The notes under the pieces are model-generated. The model was not told the origin of the DNA, searched no databases, and saw only the letters and a list, made by a program, of their open reading frames with translations. Of a DNA stretch of 64,000 nt, positions 52,326-60,471 are shown in pieces. The stretch spans positions 434,001 to 498,000 of the forward strand of contig CP173058.1 in NCBI GenBank assembly GCA_044772875.1, written 5' to 3'. A program made the position numbers and the translations under genes. Each line of letters starts with the position of its first letter. Within the stretch, counting starts at the first letter, position 1. Origin of the DNA: Morganella morganii_D (GTDB lineage Bacteria; Pseudomonadota; Gammaproteobacteria; Enterobacterales; Enterobacteriaceae).

Positions 52326-53507
52326 ATGGATAACCCGTTAACACATTCTGAAGTCACCGTTATCGGCGGGGGAATGATTGGTGCGGCTGCGGCCCTGGGA
52401 CTGGCTCAGGCCGGTTTTCGCGTCACGGTGGCCGAATTACAGGCACCGGCACCGTTCGATGCTCAGCGCCGCCCTGATGTGCGGATTTCCGCTATCAGCC
52501 GTGCGTCTGTTGAGTTACTGGATAGCCTCGGCGTATGGGAGCGTGTCCGTGATATGCGCTGTGTCCCGTACCGCACACTGGAAACATATGAGGAACCGGG
52601 TTCGGAAGTGACCTTTACCGCAGAAAGCCTTGGGTTACCCGAGCTGGGGTATATGGTGGAAAACCCGGTACTGCAACGGGCATTGTGGGAAAAAATTACT
52701 GCCCATGAGCTGATTACCTGCCTGTGTCCGGCACGGTTACAGAGTATGACGAAGCAATCCGGTGCATGGTTGCTGGCGTTTGATAACGGCGATGTAATTA
52801 AAACCCGGCTGGTGATCGGTGCGGACGGCGCGAAATCACAGGTCAGAACTCTGGCCGGTATCGGCAGCCGCGGCTGGCAGTACCGTCAGTCCTGTATGCT
52901 GATTACCGTTGATACCGGGCGTGAGCAGCAGGATATCACCTGGCAGCAGTTTTTCCCGTCCGGCCCGCGTGCATTTTTGCCGCTGTTTGATTCTTATGCC
53001 TCGCTGGTCTGGTATGACTCACCGGCGCGGATCCGCCAGCTCAGTAAACTGCTGCCGGAACAGCTGAAAGCGGAAATCCGCACAGCATTCCCTGAACGGT
53101 TGGGGGATGTGACTCCTCTGGCCTGCGGCTCTTTCCCGCTGGTACGTCATCATGCCGTGCATTATGTGCAGGACGGGCTGGCGCTGATCGGTGATGCGGC
53201 GCATACCGTCAATCCGCTGGCCGGGCAGGGGGTGAACCTCGGTTACCGTGATGCGGATACGTTGCTGAATACCCTGATTGCGGCACGGGAGTGCTGTGAG
53301 GACTGGGGAAGTGAATCTGTTCTCAAACGTTACGAGTGCCGCCGCCGTCCGGATAACCTGCTGATGCAGGCCGGGATGGATGCTTTTTATCTGACCTTCA
53401 GTAATACCCTGCCGGGGTTACAGCCGCTGCGTAATCTGGCGCTGACGGTGGCACAACGTGCAACGCCGCTGAAAAATCTGGCGCTGAAATATGCGCTGGG
53501 TGTCTGA
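52326..53507 (+). CDS. ubiF: 3-demethoxyubiquinol 3-hydroxylase UbiF
   Basis: UbiF is an FAD monooxygenase that adds the last ring hydroxyl in aerobic ubiquinone synthesis. The 393-residue protein has the N-terminal dinucleotide fold VTVIGGGMIGAAAALGLAQA (about 10-29), the DG motif VIGADGAKSQVR (about 161-172) and the FAD-binding GDAAHTVNPLAGQGVNLG (about 292-309), typical of the UbiH/UbiF group. Position next to miaB and the tRNA cluster supports UbiF over its paralogues. A hairpin with a nearby T run follows at 53609. Confidence 0.93.
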   Translation: MDNPLTHSEVTVIGGGMIGAAAALGLAQAGFRVTVAELQAPAPFDAQRRPDVRISAISRASVELLDSLGVWERVRDMRCVPYRTLETYEEPGSEVTFTAESLGLPELGYMVENPVLQRALWEKITAHELITCLCPARLQSMTKQSGAWLLAFDNGDVIKTRLVIGADGAKSQVRTLAGIGSRGWQYRQSCMLITVDTGREQQDITWQQFFPSGPRAFLPLFDSYASLVWYDSPARIRQLSKLLPEQLKAEIRTAFPERLGDVTPLACGSFPLVRHHAVHYVQDGLALIGDAAHTVNPLAGQGVNLGYRDADTLLNTLIAARECCEDWGSESVLKRYECRRRPDNLLMQAGMDAFYLTFSNTLPGLQPLRNLALTVAQRATPLKNLALKYALGV

Positions 53508-53608
53508 TTGCTGATTAAGACAGGGCAGGCGATTCTCTTTTGTTTCCGGGGATGGCGGACAGCAGACAAAAACGAAAAGCCGCTGTAAACACGTCCGTGT
53601 GCGCTCAG

Positions 53609-53640
53609 GCGCGTCATCCCTGACGCGCATGCTTTTTGTT
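53609..53640 (+). terminator. Probable terminator of ubiF
   Basis: GCGCGTCA-TCCC-TGACGCGC (8-bp stem, 4-nt loop) followed by ATGCTTTTTGTT. The T run starts 4 nt late, so efficiency is uncertain. Confidence 0.6.
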
Positions 53641-53704
53641 GATTTTGCCTGCTGTCGCGCGTTGCACATTGAACGCAAACGAAATATTTAGCCGGATTCA
53701 GAAA

Positions 53705-53732
53705 AGCAAAAAGCCCGTCAGAGACGGGCTTT
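53705..53732 (-). terminator. Terminator of the tRNA operon
   Basis: AAAGCCCGTC-3 nt-GACGGGCTTT, continuing on the minus strand as TTGCTTTTC, just after the last tRNA. Confidence 0.88.
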
Positions 53733-53739
53733 CAGAATT

Positions 53740-53814
53740 TGGCTGGGGTACCAGGATTCGAACCTGGGAATGCTGGAATCAGAATCCAGTGCCTTACCGC
53801 TTGGCGATACCCCA
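53740..53814 (-). tRNA. glnV: tRNA-Gln (anticodon CUG)
   Basis: This 75-nt tRNA starts TGGGGTATCGCC and ends in an encoded CCA. The anticodon loop TTCTGAT between CTGGA and TCCAG gives anticodon CUG, reading CAG. E. coli has two such genes at this end of the operon; only one is present here. Confidence 0.95.
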
Positions 53815-53819
53815 AAAGA

Positions 53820-53896
53820 TGGTGGCTACGACGGGAATCGAACCTGTGACCCCAGCATTATGAGTGCTGTGCTCTAACCAGCTGAGCTACGTAGCC
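53820..53896 (-). tRNA. metU: tRNA-Met, elongator (anticodon CAU)
   Basis: This 77-nt tRNA begins GGCTACGTAGCTCAG and ends CGTAGCCACCA, with CTCATAA as anticodon loop. The A1-type pairing of the acceptor stem (G1-C72) marks it as elongator, not initiator. The anticodon stem is CAGCA/TGCTG, differing from the second Met copy in this cluster. Confidence 0.95.
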
Positions 53897-53934
53897 ATCT
53901 TTTACTGCTTTGACAAAACCGCTTTTCAGAATTA

Positions 53935-54009
53935 TGGCTGGGGTACCTGGATTCGAACCAGGGCATGCCAGGATCAAAACCTGGTGCCTTACCGCTTGGC
54001 GATACCCCA
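53935..54009 (-). tRNA. glnW: tRNA-Gln (anticodon UUG), copy 2
   Basis: This 75-nt tRNA begins TGGGGTATCGCC. Its anticodon loop TTTTGAT between CCAGG and CCTGG gives UUG, reading CAA and CAG. CCA is encoded. The T arm (CCTGGTTCGAATCCAGG) differs slightly from the neighbouring copy. Confidence 0.95.
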
Positions 54010-54057
54010 CCTGAAAAACGACGCCTATCATACTTCATTTTTCCACTCAGTGGAAGA

Positions 54058-54132
54058 TGGCTGGGGTACCAGGATTCGAACCTGGGAATGCCAGGATCAA
54101 AACCTGGTGCCTTACCGCTTGGCGATACCCCA
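54058..54132 (-). tRNA. glnU: tRNA-Gln (anticodon UUG), copy 1
   Basis: This 75-nt tRNA is nearly identical to the next copy, with anticodon loop TTTTGAT and encoded CCA. It corresponds to the tandem glnU-glnW pair of E. coli. Confidence 0.95.
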
Positions 54133-54171
54133 TCCGGAAATACAATGGGCAACAACGAATGTCACGAGAAA

Positions 54172-54256
54172 TGGTGCGGGAGGCGAGACTTGAACTCGCA
54201 CACCTTGCGGCGCCAGAACCTAAATCTGGTGCGTCTACCAATTTCGCCACTCCCGC
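54172..54256 (-). tRNA. leuW: tRNA-Leu (anticodon UAG)
   Basis: This 85-nt class II tRNA begins GCGGGAGTGGCGAAATTGG and has a long variable arm. The anticodon loop TTTAGGT between CCAGA and TCTGG gives UAG, reading CUN. CCA is encoded. It lies in the same place as E. coli leuW. Confidence 0.95.
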
Positions 54257-54264
54257 AAAAAAGA

Positions 54265-54341
54265 TGGTGGCTACGACGGGATTCGAACCTGTGACCCCAA
54301 CATTATGAGTGTTGTGCTCTAACCAACTGAGCTACGTAGCC
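54265..54341 (-). tRNA. metT: tRNA-Met, elongator (anticodon CAU), first of operon
   Basis: This 77-nt tRNA with anticodon loop CTCATAA and encoded CCA is the promoter-proximal tRNA. Its anticodon stem is CAACA/TGTTG, unlike the other Met copy. Confidence 0.95.
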
Positions 54342-54381
54342 ATCTTTTTTTTGCGTGACCTTCATCGGCGTTGCGGGGCGC

Positions 54382-54410
54382 ATTATGCGGATTACAGCCA
54401 AAAGCGTCAA
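54382..54410 (-). promoter_or_regulatory. Stable-RNA promoter of the tRNA operon
   Basis: On the minus strand TTGACG, 17 nt, CATAAT, then a GC-rich discriminator GCGCCCCGC. The discriminator is typical of promoters under stringent (ppGpp) control. Transcription would start near 54374, about 33 nt before the first tRNA. Confidence 0.88.
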
Positions 54411-54531
54411 CTGCTTTTTGCAGATATTTTGATGAAATCCGTTTGTTTGCCTGCATAATAATCACTTTGAAGATAAACAGTACAAAAAACAGGATAAAAT
54501 CACGGAGTTGACGCATTTATCCGGTACCGGA

Positions 54532-55767
54532 TTATTCCTCCGGATCCGGTTTATTTTCCAGAACATGCAGCAGCAGTTCACCGTACAGCATTGCCCGTTT
54601 TATCAGGGCAAATGCCCCGATAGCGGAGTTTGGCGGCAGTTGTGAAATCACCACCGGCAGATCCTCGCGGAAATTTTTCAGTGACTGCGTATTTATGCAG
54701 CTTTGCAGGGCAGGCAGCAGCACATTTCCGGCAGCGGTGATCTCACCGGCAATCACTACTTTTTGCGGGTTAAACAGGTTAATGGTGATAGCAATGGCTT
54801 TTCCCAGGGAATTGCCGACCTGTTTTATCACTTCTGCCGCGAGGGCATCGCCCCGGTTGGCTGCCCGGCAGACAGCCCGGATGGAGCAGTTATCCGGTGT
54901 CAGTTCACTCTCAAAGCCCTGTGCCAGCTGATGTTTTACCCGGGTTTCAATGGCAGCATCCGATGCGACGGTTTCCAGACAACCAAAATTCCCGCAGTGG
55001 CAGCGTTCACCGAGCGGATCGATCTGAATATGGCCGATTTCGCCGAGGTTACCGCGGCGGTTAAGCAGGATCTGGTTGTTAATAATGATCCCCGCACCGG
55101 CACCCCGGTGAATACGTACCAGCAGCGAATCCGCGCAATCACGGGTGGCACCGAAATAGTGCTCAGCCAGCGCAAGACTGCGGATATCATGCCCGGCATA
55201 GCAGGGCAGTTCAAAATGCTGTCGGAGGTTTTCGGTCAGCGGCCAGTCACTGACAGCAATATGCGGCATATAACGCACAATGCCGCGATCCGGATCGACC
55301 AGCCCAGGAAGAATTACCGCAATGGCGATAAGTTCGCGGATACGGCGCTGATGCGCCTGCCTGAAATTATCGATCAGGGTGATGAGTTTTGTTTCCGCAT
55401 CCGCCTGAGAGGTGGCTTCCAGGGAGCAGGTTTCTTCCGCAATGGCGCGTCCGCTGAGATCAAACAGCGCGATAGTGGCGTCATGGCGGCCGAGACGCAC
55501 GCCGATGGTCTGGAAGGCGCGGTGTTCGGAAATAATGGAAATTGCACGGCGTCCGCCGGTGGATGCCTGCTGATCCACCTCTTTTATCAGGCCGCGCTCA
55601 AGAAGCTGACGGGTAATTTTGGTCACGCTGGCCGGGGCCAGCTGGCTTTGTTCGGCAATCTGAATGCGTGAAATCGGGCCGGAACGGTCTATCAGGCGGT
55701 AAACTACCGCCCCGTTCAGCTGTTTGACTAAATCAATATTACCTATCTGCGGAATTCCGTTACCCAT
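54532..55767 (-). CDS. nagC: N-acetylglucosamine repressor NagC (ROK family)
   Basis: NagC represses the nag genes and is released by GlcNAc-6-phosphate; in E. coli it also acts on glmUS, chb and fim genes. The 411 residues have an N-terminal winged helix (GPISRIQIAEQSQLAPASVT, about 30-49), then a ROK domain with the sugar-binding ILPGLVDPDRG and EIGHIQIDPLG, and the zinc motif CHCGNFGCLE (about 257-266). The first nine residues differ from E. coli. It lies 13 nt after nagA. nagD, which follows in E. coli, is absent: the tRNA operon starts instead. Confidence 0.95.
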   Translation of the reverse strand: MGNGIPQIGNIDLVKQLNGAVVYRLIDRSGPISRIQIAEQSQLAPASVTKITRQLLERGLIKEVDQQASTGGRRAISIISEHRAFQTIGVRLGRHDATIALFDLSGRAIAEETCSLEATSQADAETKLITLIDNFRQAHQRRIRELIAIAVILPGLVDPDRGIVRYMPHIAVSDWPLTENLRQHFELPCYAGHDIRSLALAEHYFGATRDCADSLLVRIHRGAGAGIIINNQILLNRRGNLGEIGHIQIDPLGERCHCGNFGCLETVASDAAIETRVKHQLAQGFESELTPDNCSIRAVCRAANRGDALAAEVIKQVGNSLGKAIAITINLFNPQKVVIAGEITAAGNVLLPALQSCINTQSLKNFREDLPVVISQLPPNSAIGAFALIKRAMLYGELLLHVLENKPDPEE

Positions 55768-55780
55768 CGGCGTCTTTTAC

Positions 55781-56944
55781 TCATGATAAATGAACCACAT
55801 TCCCGTTAACGATTGTCATACAGACAGAGAAATCAGCGGTGAAGGCGGTCAGGTTGGCAATGCTGCCGGATTTAATACTTCCCAGTCTGTCCTGAACACC
55901 AATTGCCCGTGCCGGATAGAGTGTGGCCATGCGCAGGGCTTCATCCAGCGGAATACCGACATGCTGAACACAGTTTGCTACTGCGCGGATCATGGTGAGC
56001 GAGGAACCACTCAGTGTGCCGTTTTCGTCCACACATAAACCATCACGATAATATATCGTTTTGCCGGCAAAGATAAAATGATCCAGTTCGCTGGTTTTCG
56101 GATCAAGCCCTGCCGGTGCGGTGGCATCAGTGACCAGCAGCAGCTTGTCGCGCTTAAGTGCTTTACTGTTGCGGATATTCGGCCAGGAGACGTGCAGGCC
56201 GTCAGCAATAATCCCCGCATATATTTCAGATGTATCATAAATCGCGCCAATTAGTCCCGGCTGGCGGCCGGAAATGTACGGCATGGCATTAAACAGATGT
56301 GTGGAGAGGGTGATACCGTTTTCAAATCCGGCGCGGGACTCCTCATAACTCGCGTTGGAGTGCCCGGAGGAGACCACAATTCCGGCATCCGTCAGTTTGC
56401 GGATAACAGACGGCTCTGCCATTTCCGGCGCAAGAGTGAGTTTGGTTATCACATCCGCGTTATCACACAGGAAATCAATCATCGCGGCATCCGGCTTGCG
56501 GATATAGTCCGGATTGTGTGTGCCTTTTTTTACCGGGTTGATATAAGGCCCTTCCAGATGCAGTCCAAGAGCCTGGTTTTTGTGATTTTTCAGATAGTCA
56601 CGCATGGTGCTGACACTCAGTTTCATCAGCGAATCCGGGCTGGTGATCAGTGTCGGCAGGAAGCTGGTGCAGCCGGTGCGTTCATTGGCTTTCTGCATAA
56701 TGTCCAGGGTACGGACAGTAATATCATCCTCATTGTCATTAAACTGTACGCCGCCGCAGCCGTTGACCTGTAAATCAATAAATCCCGGGGAGAGGATGGC
56801 GCCGCCCAGATCTCTGGTGTCAATTCCGGCCGGTAACTCGCTGACCGGACATACGCTGTGGATCAATTCGCCGTCAATAATGACCGCGTGGTTTTCCAGA
56901 CGATCGTGACCGGTATAAATAATGGCATTGGTTAATGCGTACAT
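55781..56944 (-). CDS. nagA: N-acetylglucosamine-6-phosphate deacetylase NagA
   Basis: NagA removes acetate from GlcNAc-6-phosphate, giving glucosamine-6-phosphate for NagB. The 387-residue amidohydrolase has LHLEGPYINPVKKGTHN (metal-binding Glu near 131), the His residues of SSGHSNASYEE and THLFNAMPYISGRQPG (about 195-230), and the catalytic Asp in LLVTDATAPAGLD (about 272). AGGAGG lies 4 nt before the ATG. A hairpin terminator separates it from nagB, so nagA may be expressed at a lower level by read-through. Confidence 0.95.
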   Translation of the reverse strand: MYALTNAIIYTGHDRLENHAVIIDGELIHSVCPVSELPAGIDTRDLGGAILSPGFIDLQVNGCGGVQFNDNEDDITVRTLDIMQKANERTGCTSFLPTLITSPDSLMKLSVSTMRDYLKNHKNQALGLHLEGPYINPVKKGTHNPDYIRKPDAAMIDFLCDNADVITKLTLAPEMAEPSVIRKLTDAGIVVSSGHSNASYEESRAGFENGITLSTHLFNAMPYISGRQPGLIGAIYDTSEIYAGIIADGLHVSWPNIRNSKALKRDKLLLVTDATAPAGLDPKTSELDHFIFAGKTIYYRDGLCVDENGTLSGSSLTMIRAVANCVQHVGIPLDEALRMATLYPARAIGVQDRLGSIKSGSIANLTAFTADFSVCMTIVNGNVVHLS

Positions 56945-56989
56945 AACGCCTCCTGGGGGAGAGAATACTTATTTAAAGATAAGACAACA

Positions 56990-57018
56990 CAACAAAAACC
57001 GCCCGGATAAAGGGCGGT
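56990..57018 (-). terminator. Terminator-like hairpin between nagB and nagA
   Basis: ACCGCCC-7 nt-GGGCGGT, followed on the minus strand by TTTTTGTTGTG. It looks fully functional, yet lies within the nagBAC operon; partial read-through would lower nagAC relative to nagB. Confidence 0.8.
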
Positions 57019-57027
57019 CAGCATCGG

Positions 57028-57837
57028 TTATTCAGCAGTAAATTGTTCAATAATGTCAGATTCGAGGTGACAGAAATACTTCAGGGTTTTCACTTTGAGC
57101 TCGAGTGTGGCCGGCTCATCACACACCACAATGGCTTTCGGATGGATCTGCACACAGGTAATCGTCCACATATGATTCACAGAGCCTTCAACCGCCTGCT
57201 GTACCGCCATTGCTTTGTTATGGCCGGTGGCGAGGATCAGCAGCTCTTTGGCATCCATCAGGGTGCCGACACCCACAGTAAGTGCATACTTCGGTACTTT
57301 ATTGATGTCATTATCGAAGAAACGGGAGTTGGCGATACGGGTTTCCGGCGTCAGGGTTTTGACGCGGGTGCGTGAGGTCAGTGATGAACCAGGTTCGTTA
57401 AAAGCAATATGACCGTCATTGCCGACGCCGCCCATAAACAGCTGCACGCCGCCGTAAGCTTTCATCTTCGCTTCATAGCGTTCACATTCAGCATCGGTAT
57501 CCGGGGCATTACCATTGAGCAGGTTGATGTTTTCTGCCGGAATATCAATGTGACTGAAGAAATTCTCATGCATAAATGAGTGATAGCTCTGCGGATGTGA
57601 TTCCGGCAGGCCGATGTACTCATCCATATTAAATGTCACCACATGACGGAAGCTGACTTTTCCGGCCTGATACAGGGCAATCAATACCTTGTAGGTGGCC
57701 AGCGGGGTGCCGCCGGTCGGCAGACCCAGAACAAACGGGCGCTCTGCTGACGGACGGAACGCATTAATTTTGTCAGCGATGTATTGTGCGGACCACTGAC
57801 CGACATCCTGCGCTTTCGCAAGAGGGATTAAACGCAT
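57028..57837 (-). CDS. nagB: Glucosamine-6-phosphate deaminase NagB
   Basis: NagB converts glucosamine-6-phosphate to fructose-6-phosphate and ammonia, joining amino sugar use to glycolysis; in E. coli it is an allosteric hexamer activated by GlcNAc-6-phosphate. The 269 residues start MRLIPLAKAQDVGQWSAQYI and show LGLPTGGTPLATYK (phosphate loop), VTFNMDEYIGLP (catalytic Asp near 72) and GVGNDGHIAFNEPGSS (about 136-151, with the catalytic His). Length is close to E. coli (266). It diverges from nagE across a shared regulatory region. Confidence 0.96.
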   Translation of the reverse strand: MRLIPLAKAQDVGQWSAQYIADKINAFRPSAERPFVLGLPTGGTPLATYKVLIALYQAGKVSFRHVVTFNMDEYIGLPESHPQSYHSFMHENFFSHIDIPAENINLLNGNAPDTDAECERYEAKMKAYGGVQLFMGGVGNDGHIAFNEPGSSLTSRTRVKTLTPETRIANSRFFDNDINKVPKYALTVGVGTLMDAKELLILATGHNKAMAVQQAVEGSVNHMWTITCVQIHPKAIVVCDEPATLELKVKTLKYFCHLESDIIEQFTAE

Positions 57838-57979
57838 ATCGATTCTACCTCATTAAGTTATACCGGGTTATCAGCCCGGTATCTGCTGTGCTGTCTCAGG
57901 AAGATCCTTCCTGTCTCATCTATAGCATGAATACCCGGGATTTATTAGTCACGGATAAGAATACAGCCGCCGGAAAAGA

Positions 57980-57998
57980 TATTTTTTATCTTAAAATA
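57980..57998. promoter_or_regulatory. NagC operator, nagB side
   Basis: TATTTT-7 nt-AAAATA, an AT-rich dyad of the NagC type (TTATTT-spacer-AAATAA). Its centre lies about 94 bp from the second operator. Confidence 0.7.
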
Positions 57999-58044
57999 AG
58001 TTTTGTGTGACTGCCAGCATTTTAACCAGCCGGTGACGAATATT

Positions 58045-58060
58045 GGTGACAATAATCACA
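58045..58060. promoter_or_regulatory. CRP (CAP) binding site
   Basis: GGTGA-CAATAA-TCACA differs from the CRP consensus TGTGA-N6-TCACA at one position. It lies between the two NagC operators, as in E. coli. Confidence 0.75.
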
Positions 58061-58073
58061 AATCACAGCTATT

Positions 58074-58093
58074 TAATTTGCGATGCAAAATAA
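58074..58093. promoter_or_regulatory. NagC operator, nagE side
   Basis: TAATTT-8 nt-AAATAA is close to the NagC consensus TTATTT-N8-AAATAA. Centre-to-centre distance to the other operator is about 94 bp, close to nine helical turns. Confidence 0.8.
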
Positions 58094-58265
58094 ACTTTTT
58101 AGACTGATACGTATAGTTGGCAGTAAAATAAGTGTTACGCAATCCGGTGAGTAATCAGACCGGTTGTTACAAATTCAGTTGTACACAAAAAGGCAGTCAG
58201 TCATGACTGTGATAATAATGCTGTAAAACAAAAAGGCCGTTCGTCAGGGCGGCAAGGGGGAGTGA

Positions 58266-60296
58266 GTGGGTATACTGAACTATCTGCAGCGGATTGGCCG
58301 GGCACTGATGGTGCCTGTCGCCACATTGCCGGCTGCGGCAATTCTGATGGGGGTCGGTTACTGGATCGACCCGACGGGCTGGGGTGCGGACAACGTGGTT
58401 GCCGCGTTTCTGATTAAATCCGGTGCAGCCATCATTGACAACATGTCAATGCTGTTCGCTATCGGTATCGCTTACGGGATGTCAAAAGACAAAGACGGTG
58501 CGGCAGCACTGACCGGCTTTGTCAGCTTTATGGTGGTGACCACTCTGTGTTCTACCGCAACAGTCGGTATGATTCAGGGGATCCCGGCAGAAGCTGTCCC
58601 GGCGGCATTCGGTAAGATCAACAACCAGTTTATCGGTATCCTGGTCGGTGTTATTTCCGCCGAACTGTATAACCGTTACAGCGGTGTTGAGCTGCCGATG
58701 GCGTTGTCATTCTTCAGCGGTCGCCGTCTGGTGCCGATCCTGGCGTCATTTGTGATGATTCTGGTTGCTGCGGTGCTGATGTATGTCTGGCCGGTCATTT
58801 ATGATGCACTGGTTTCTTTCGGTAAGAGCATTAAAGACCTGGGCGCGTGGGGCGCGGGGATTTACGGCTTCTTTAACCGTCTGCTGATCCCTGTCGGGCT
58901 GCACCATGCACTGAACTCCGTGTTCTGGTTCAACGTGGCGGATATCAACGATATCCCTAATTTCCTGGCCGGTCAGCAATCCATTGATGCGGGTACTGCG
59001 ATTCCGGGTATCACGGGCCGTTATCAGGCTGGTTTCTTCCCGATCATGATGTTTGGTATTCCGGGGGCAGCGCTGGCGATTTATCACTGTGCCAAACCGG
59101 AAAACAAAGCAAAAGTGGCCGGTATTATGATCGCCGGTGCATTTGCCGCGTTCTTCACCGGTATCACCGAGCCGATTGAATTCTCCTTTATGTTTGTGGC
59201 GCCGGTGCTGTATGTCATCCACGCCTTCCTGACCGGTATCTCCCTGTTTATCGCCGCAACCATGCAATGGATTTCCGGCTTCGGCTTCAGTGCGGGTCTG
59301 GTGGATATGGCATTGTCCTCACGCAATCCGCTGGCGACTCACTGGTATATGCTGATTTTGCAGGGGCTGGTCTTCTTCGCTCTGTATTATGTGGTGTTCC
59401 GCTTTGTTATCACCAAATTCAATCTGTTAACCCCGGGCCGTGAAGCGGCAATGGCAACCGACGACACGGTTGATGGTTACAGTGAGAATGTCAGCAGCGA
59501 TAATAAAGATGAGAAAAAATCCATCCGCAGCGAAGCGCGTCAGTATATTGCGGCTATCGGCGGCTCCGGTAACCTGACCGGTATTGATGCCTGTATCACC
59601 CGTCTGCGTCTGACGGTGAAAGATTCCGCACAGGTCAATGATGCTTATGCGAAAAAAGTCGGTGCCTCCGGCGTTATCCGTCTGAATAAAGAGAGTGTGC
59701 AGGTGATTGTCGGTACCCGTGCCGAACTGATTGCCAATGCAATGCGTGATGTGCTTAAAGAGGGGCCGGTTGCGGCGGCTCAGGCTGCGGCAACTGCCCC
59801 GGAAGCGGTTAAAACCAAAGCGCAGGGCGACGGCAACGTGGTATTGACACTGATGGCACCATTTGACGGTGAAGTGGTTGACTTATCCGCTGTGCCGGAT
59901 GAAGCTTTTGCCGGGCGTGTTGTCGGCGACGGTATCGCCATCAGACCGGAAAGCAATACTGTATATGCCCCGGCGGCAGGTACGGTGGTGAAAATTTTCG
60001 ATACTAACCATGCGTTCTGCCTGGAAACCGATAATGGTGCGGAAATTATTGTTCACATGGGTATTGATACCGTGAATCTGAACGGCAACGGCTTCACCCG
60101 CCTGATTGAAGAAGGCGCACAGGTTGCTGCCGGTGATGCGGTGCTGAAACTGGATCTGGCATATCTGAACGAACACGCCAAATCTATGATAAGTCCGGTT
60201 ATCATCAGTAATATCGATGATTATGATTGTGTGGAGGTTGTTGCCAAAGGTCTGGTTAAGGCAAACGAATCTGAGCTGTATCATGTCATTAAATAA
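58266..60296 (+). CDS. nagE: N-acetylglucosamine-specific PTS transporter EIICBA (NagE)
   Basis: NagE imports N-acetylglucosamine and phosphorylates it to GlcNAc-6-phosphate. The 676 residues are fused as IIC (about 1-385, ten or so membrane segments, with GITEPIEFSFMF and GLHHALNSVFWF), IIB (about 415-495, phosphorylated Cys in GIDACITRLRLTV) and IIA (about 525-665, His in AEIIVHMGIDTV, and NTNHAFCLE). The start is GTG with GGGAG just upstream. It is longer than E. coli NagE (648), mainly in IIC and linkers. A terminator follows. Confidence 0.94.
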   Translation: MGILNYLQRIGRALMVPVATLPAAAILMGVGYWIDPTGWGADNVVAAFLIKSGAAIIDNMSMLFAIGIAYGMSKDKDGAAALTGFVSFMVVTTLCSTATVGMIQGIPAEAVPAAFGKINNQFIGILVGVISAELYNRYSGVELPMALSFFSGRRLVPILASFVMILVAAVLMYVWPVIYDALVSFGKSIKDLGAWGAGIYGFFNRLLIPVGLHHALNSVFWFNVADINDIPNFLAGQQSIDAGTAIPGITGRYQAGFFPIMMFGIPGAALAIYHCAKPENKAKVAGIMIAGAFAAFFTGITEPIEFSFMFVAPVLYVIHAFLTGISLFIAATMQWISGFGFSAGLVDMALSSRNPLATHWYMLILQGLVFFALYYVVFRFVITKFNLLTPGREAAMATDDTVDGYSENVSSDNKDEKKSIRSEARQYIAAIGGSGNLTGIDACITRLRLTVKDSAQVNDAYAKKVGASGVIRLNKESVQVIVGTRAELIANAMRDVLKEGPVAAAQAAATAPEAVKTKAQGDGNVVLTLMAPFDGEVVDLSAVPDEAFAGRVVGDGIAIRPESNTVYAPAAGTVVKIFDTNHAFCLETDNGAEIIVHMGIDTVNLNGNGFTRLIEEGAQVAAGDAVLKLDLAYLNEHAKSMISPVIISNIDDYDCVEVVAKGLVKANESELYHVIK

Positions 60297-60316
60297 GTGA
60301 TTGCGGTTATGATAAT

Positions 60317-60347
60317 AACGGGAGGCATCTGCTTCCCGTTTTTTTTA
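60317..60347 (+). terminator. Intrinsic terminator of nagE
   Basis: AACGGGA-10 nt-TCCCGTT followed by TTTTTTT. Confidence 0.88.
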
Positions 60348-60471
60348 TCTGTTTTTTGCGCGAAGGCATCCGCCCGGCTGATATTTCCGTGATCAAGTGG
60401 TTGTATATGAGCGCATCATATCGGATGATAAGAGGTTATTAACGCGCATATTGCATTGAGGAACTATGACA

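Larger units (their letters stand above)
57838..58265. other. nagB-nagE divergent control region
   Basis: This 428-nt AT-rich gap holds two NagC-like operators (57980-57998 and 58074-58093) and a CRP site (58045-58060). The arrangement fits a NagC repression loop with CRP activation between. No gene is visible inside. Confidence 0.8.

Noticed and set aside
54319..54516. 65-codon minus ORF between nagC and the tRNA genes
   Set aside because: It overlaps the tRNA promoter and the first tRNA-Met; it is a chance frame.
54703..55671. 322-codon plus-strand ORF
   Set aside because: It is antisense to nagC, which has clear ROK motifs.
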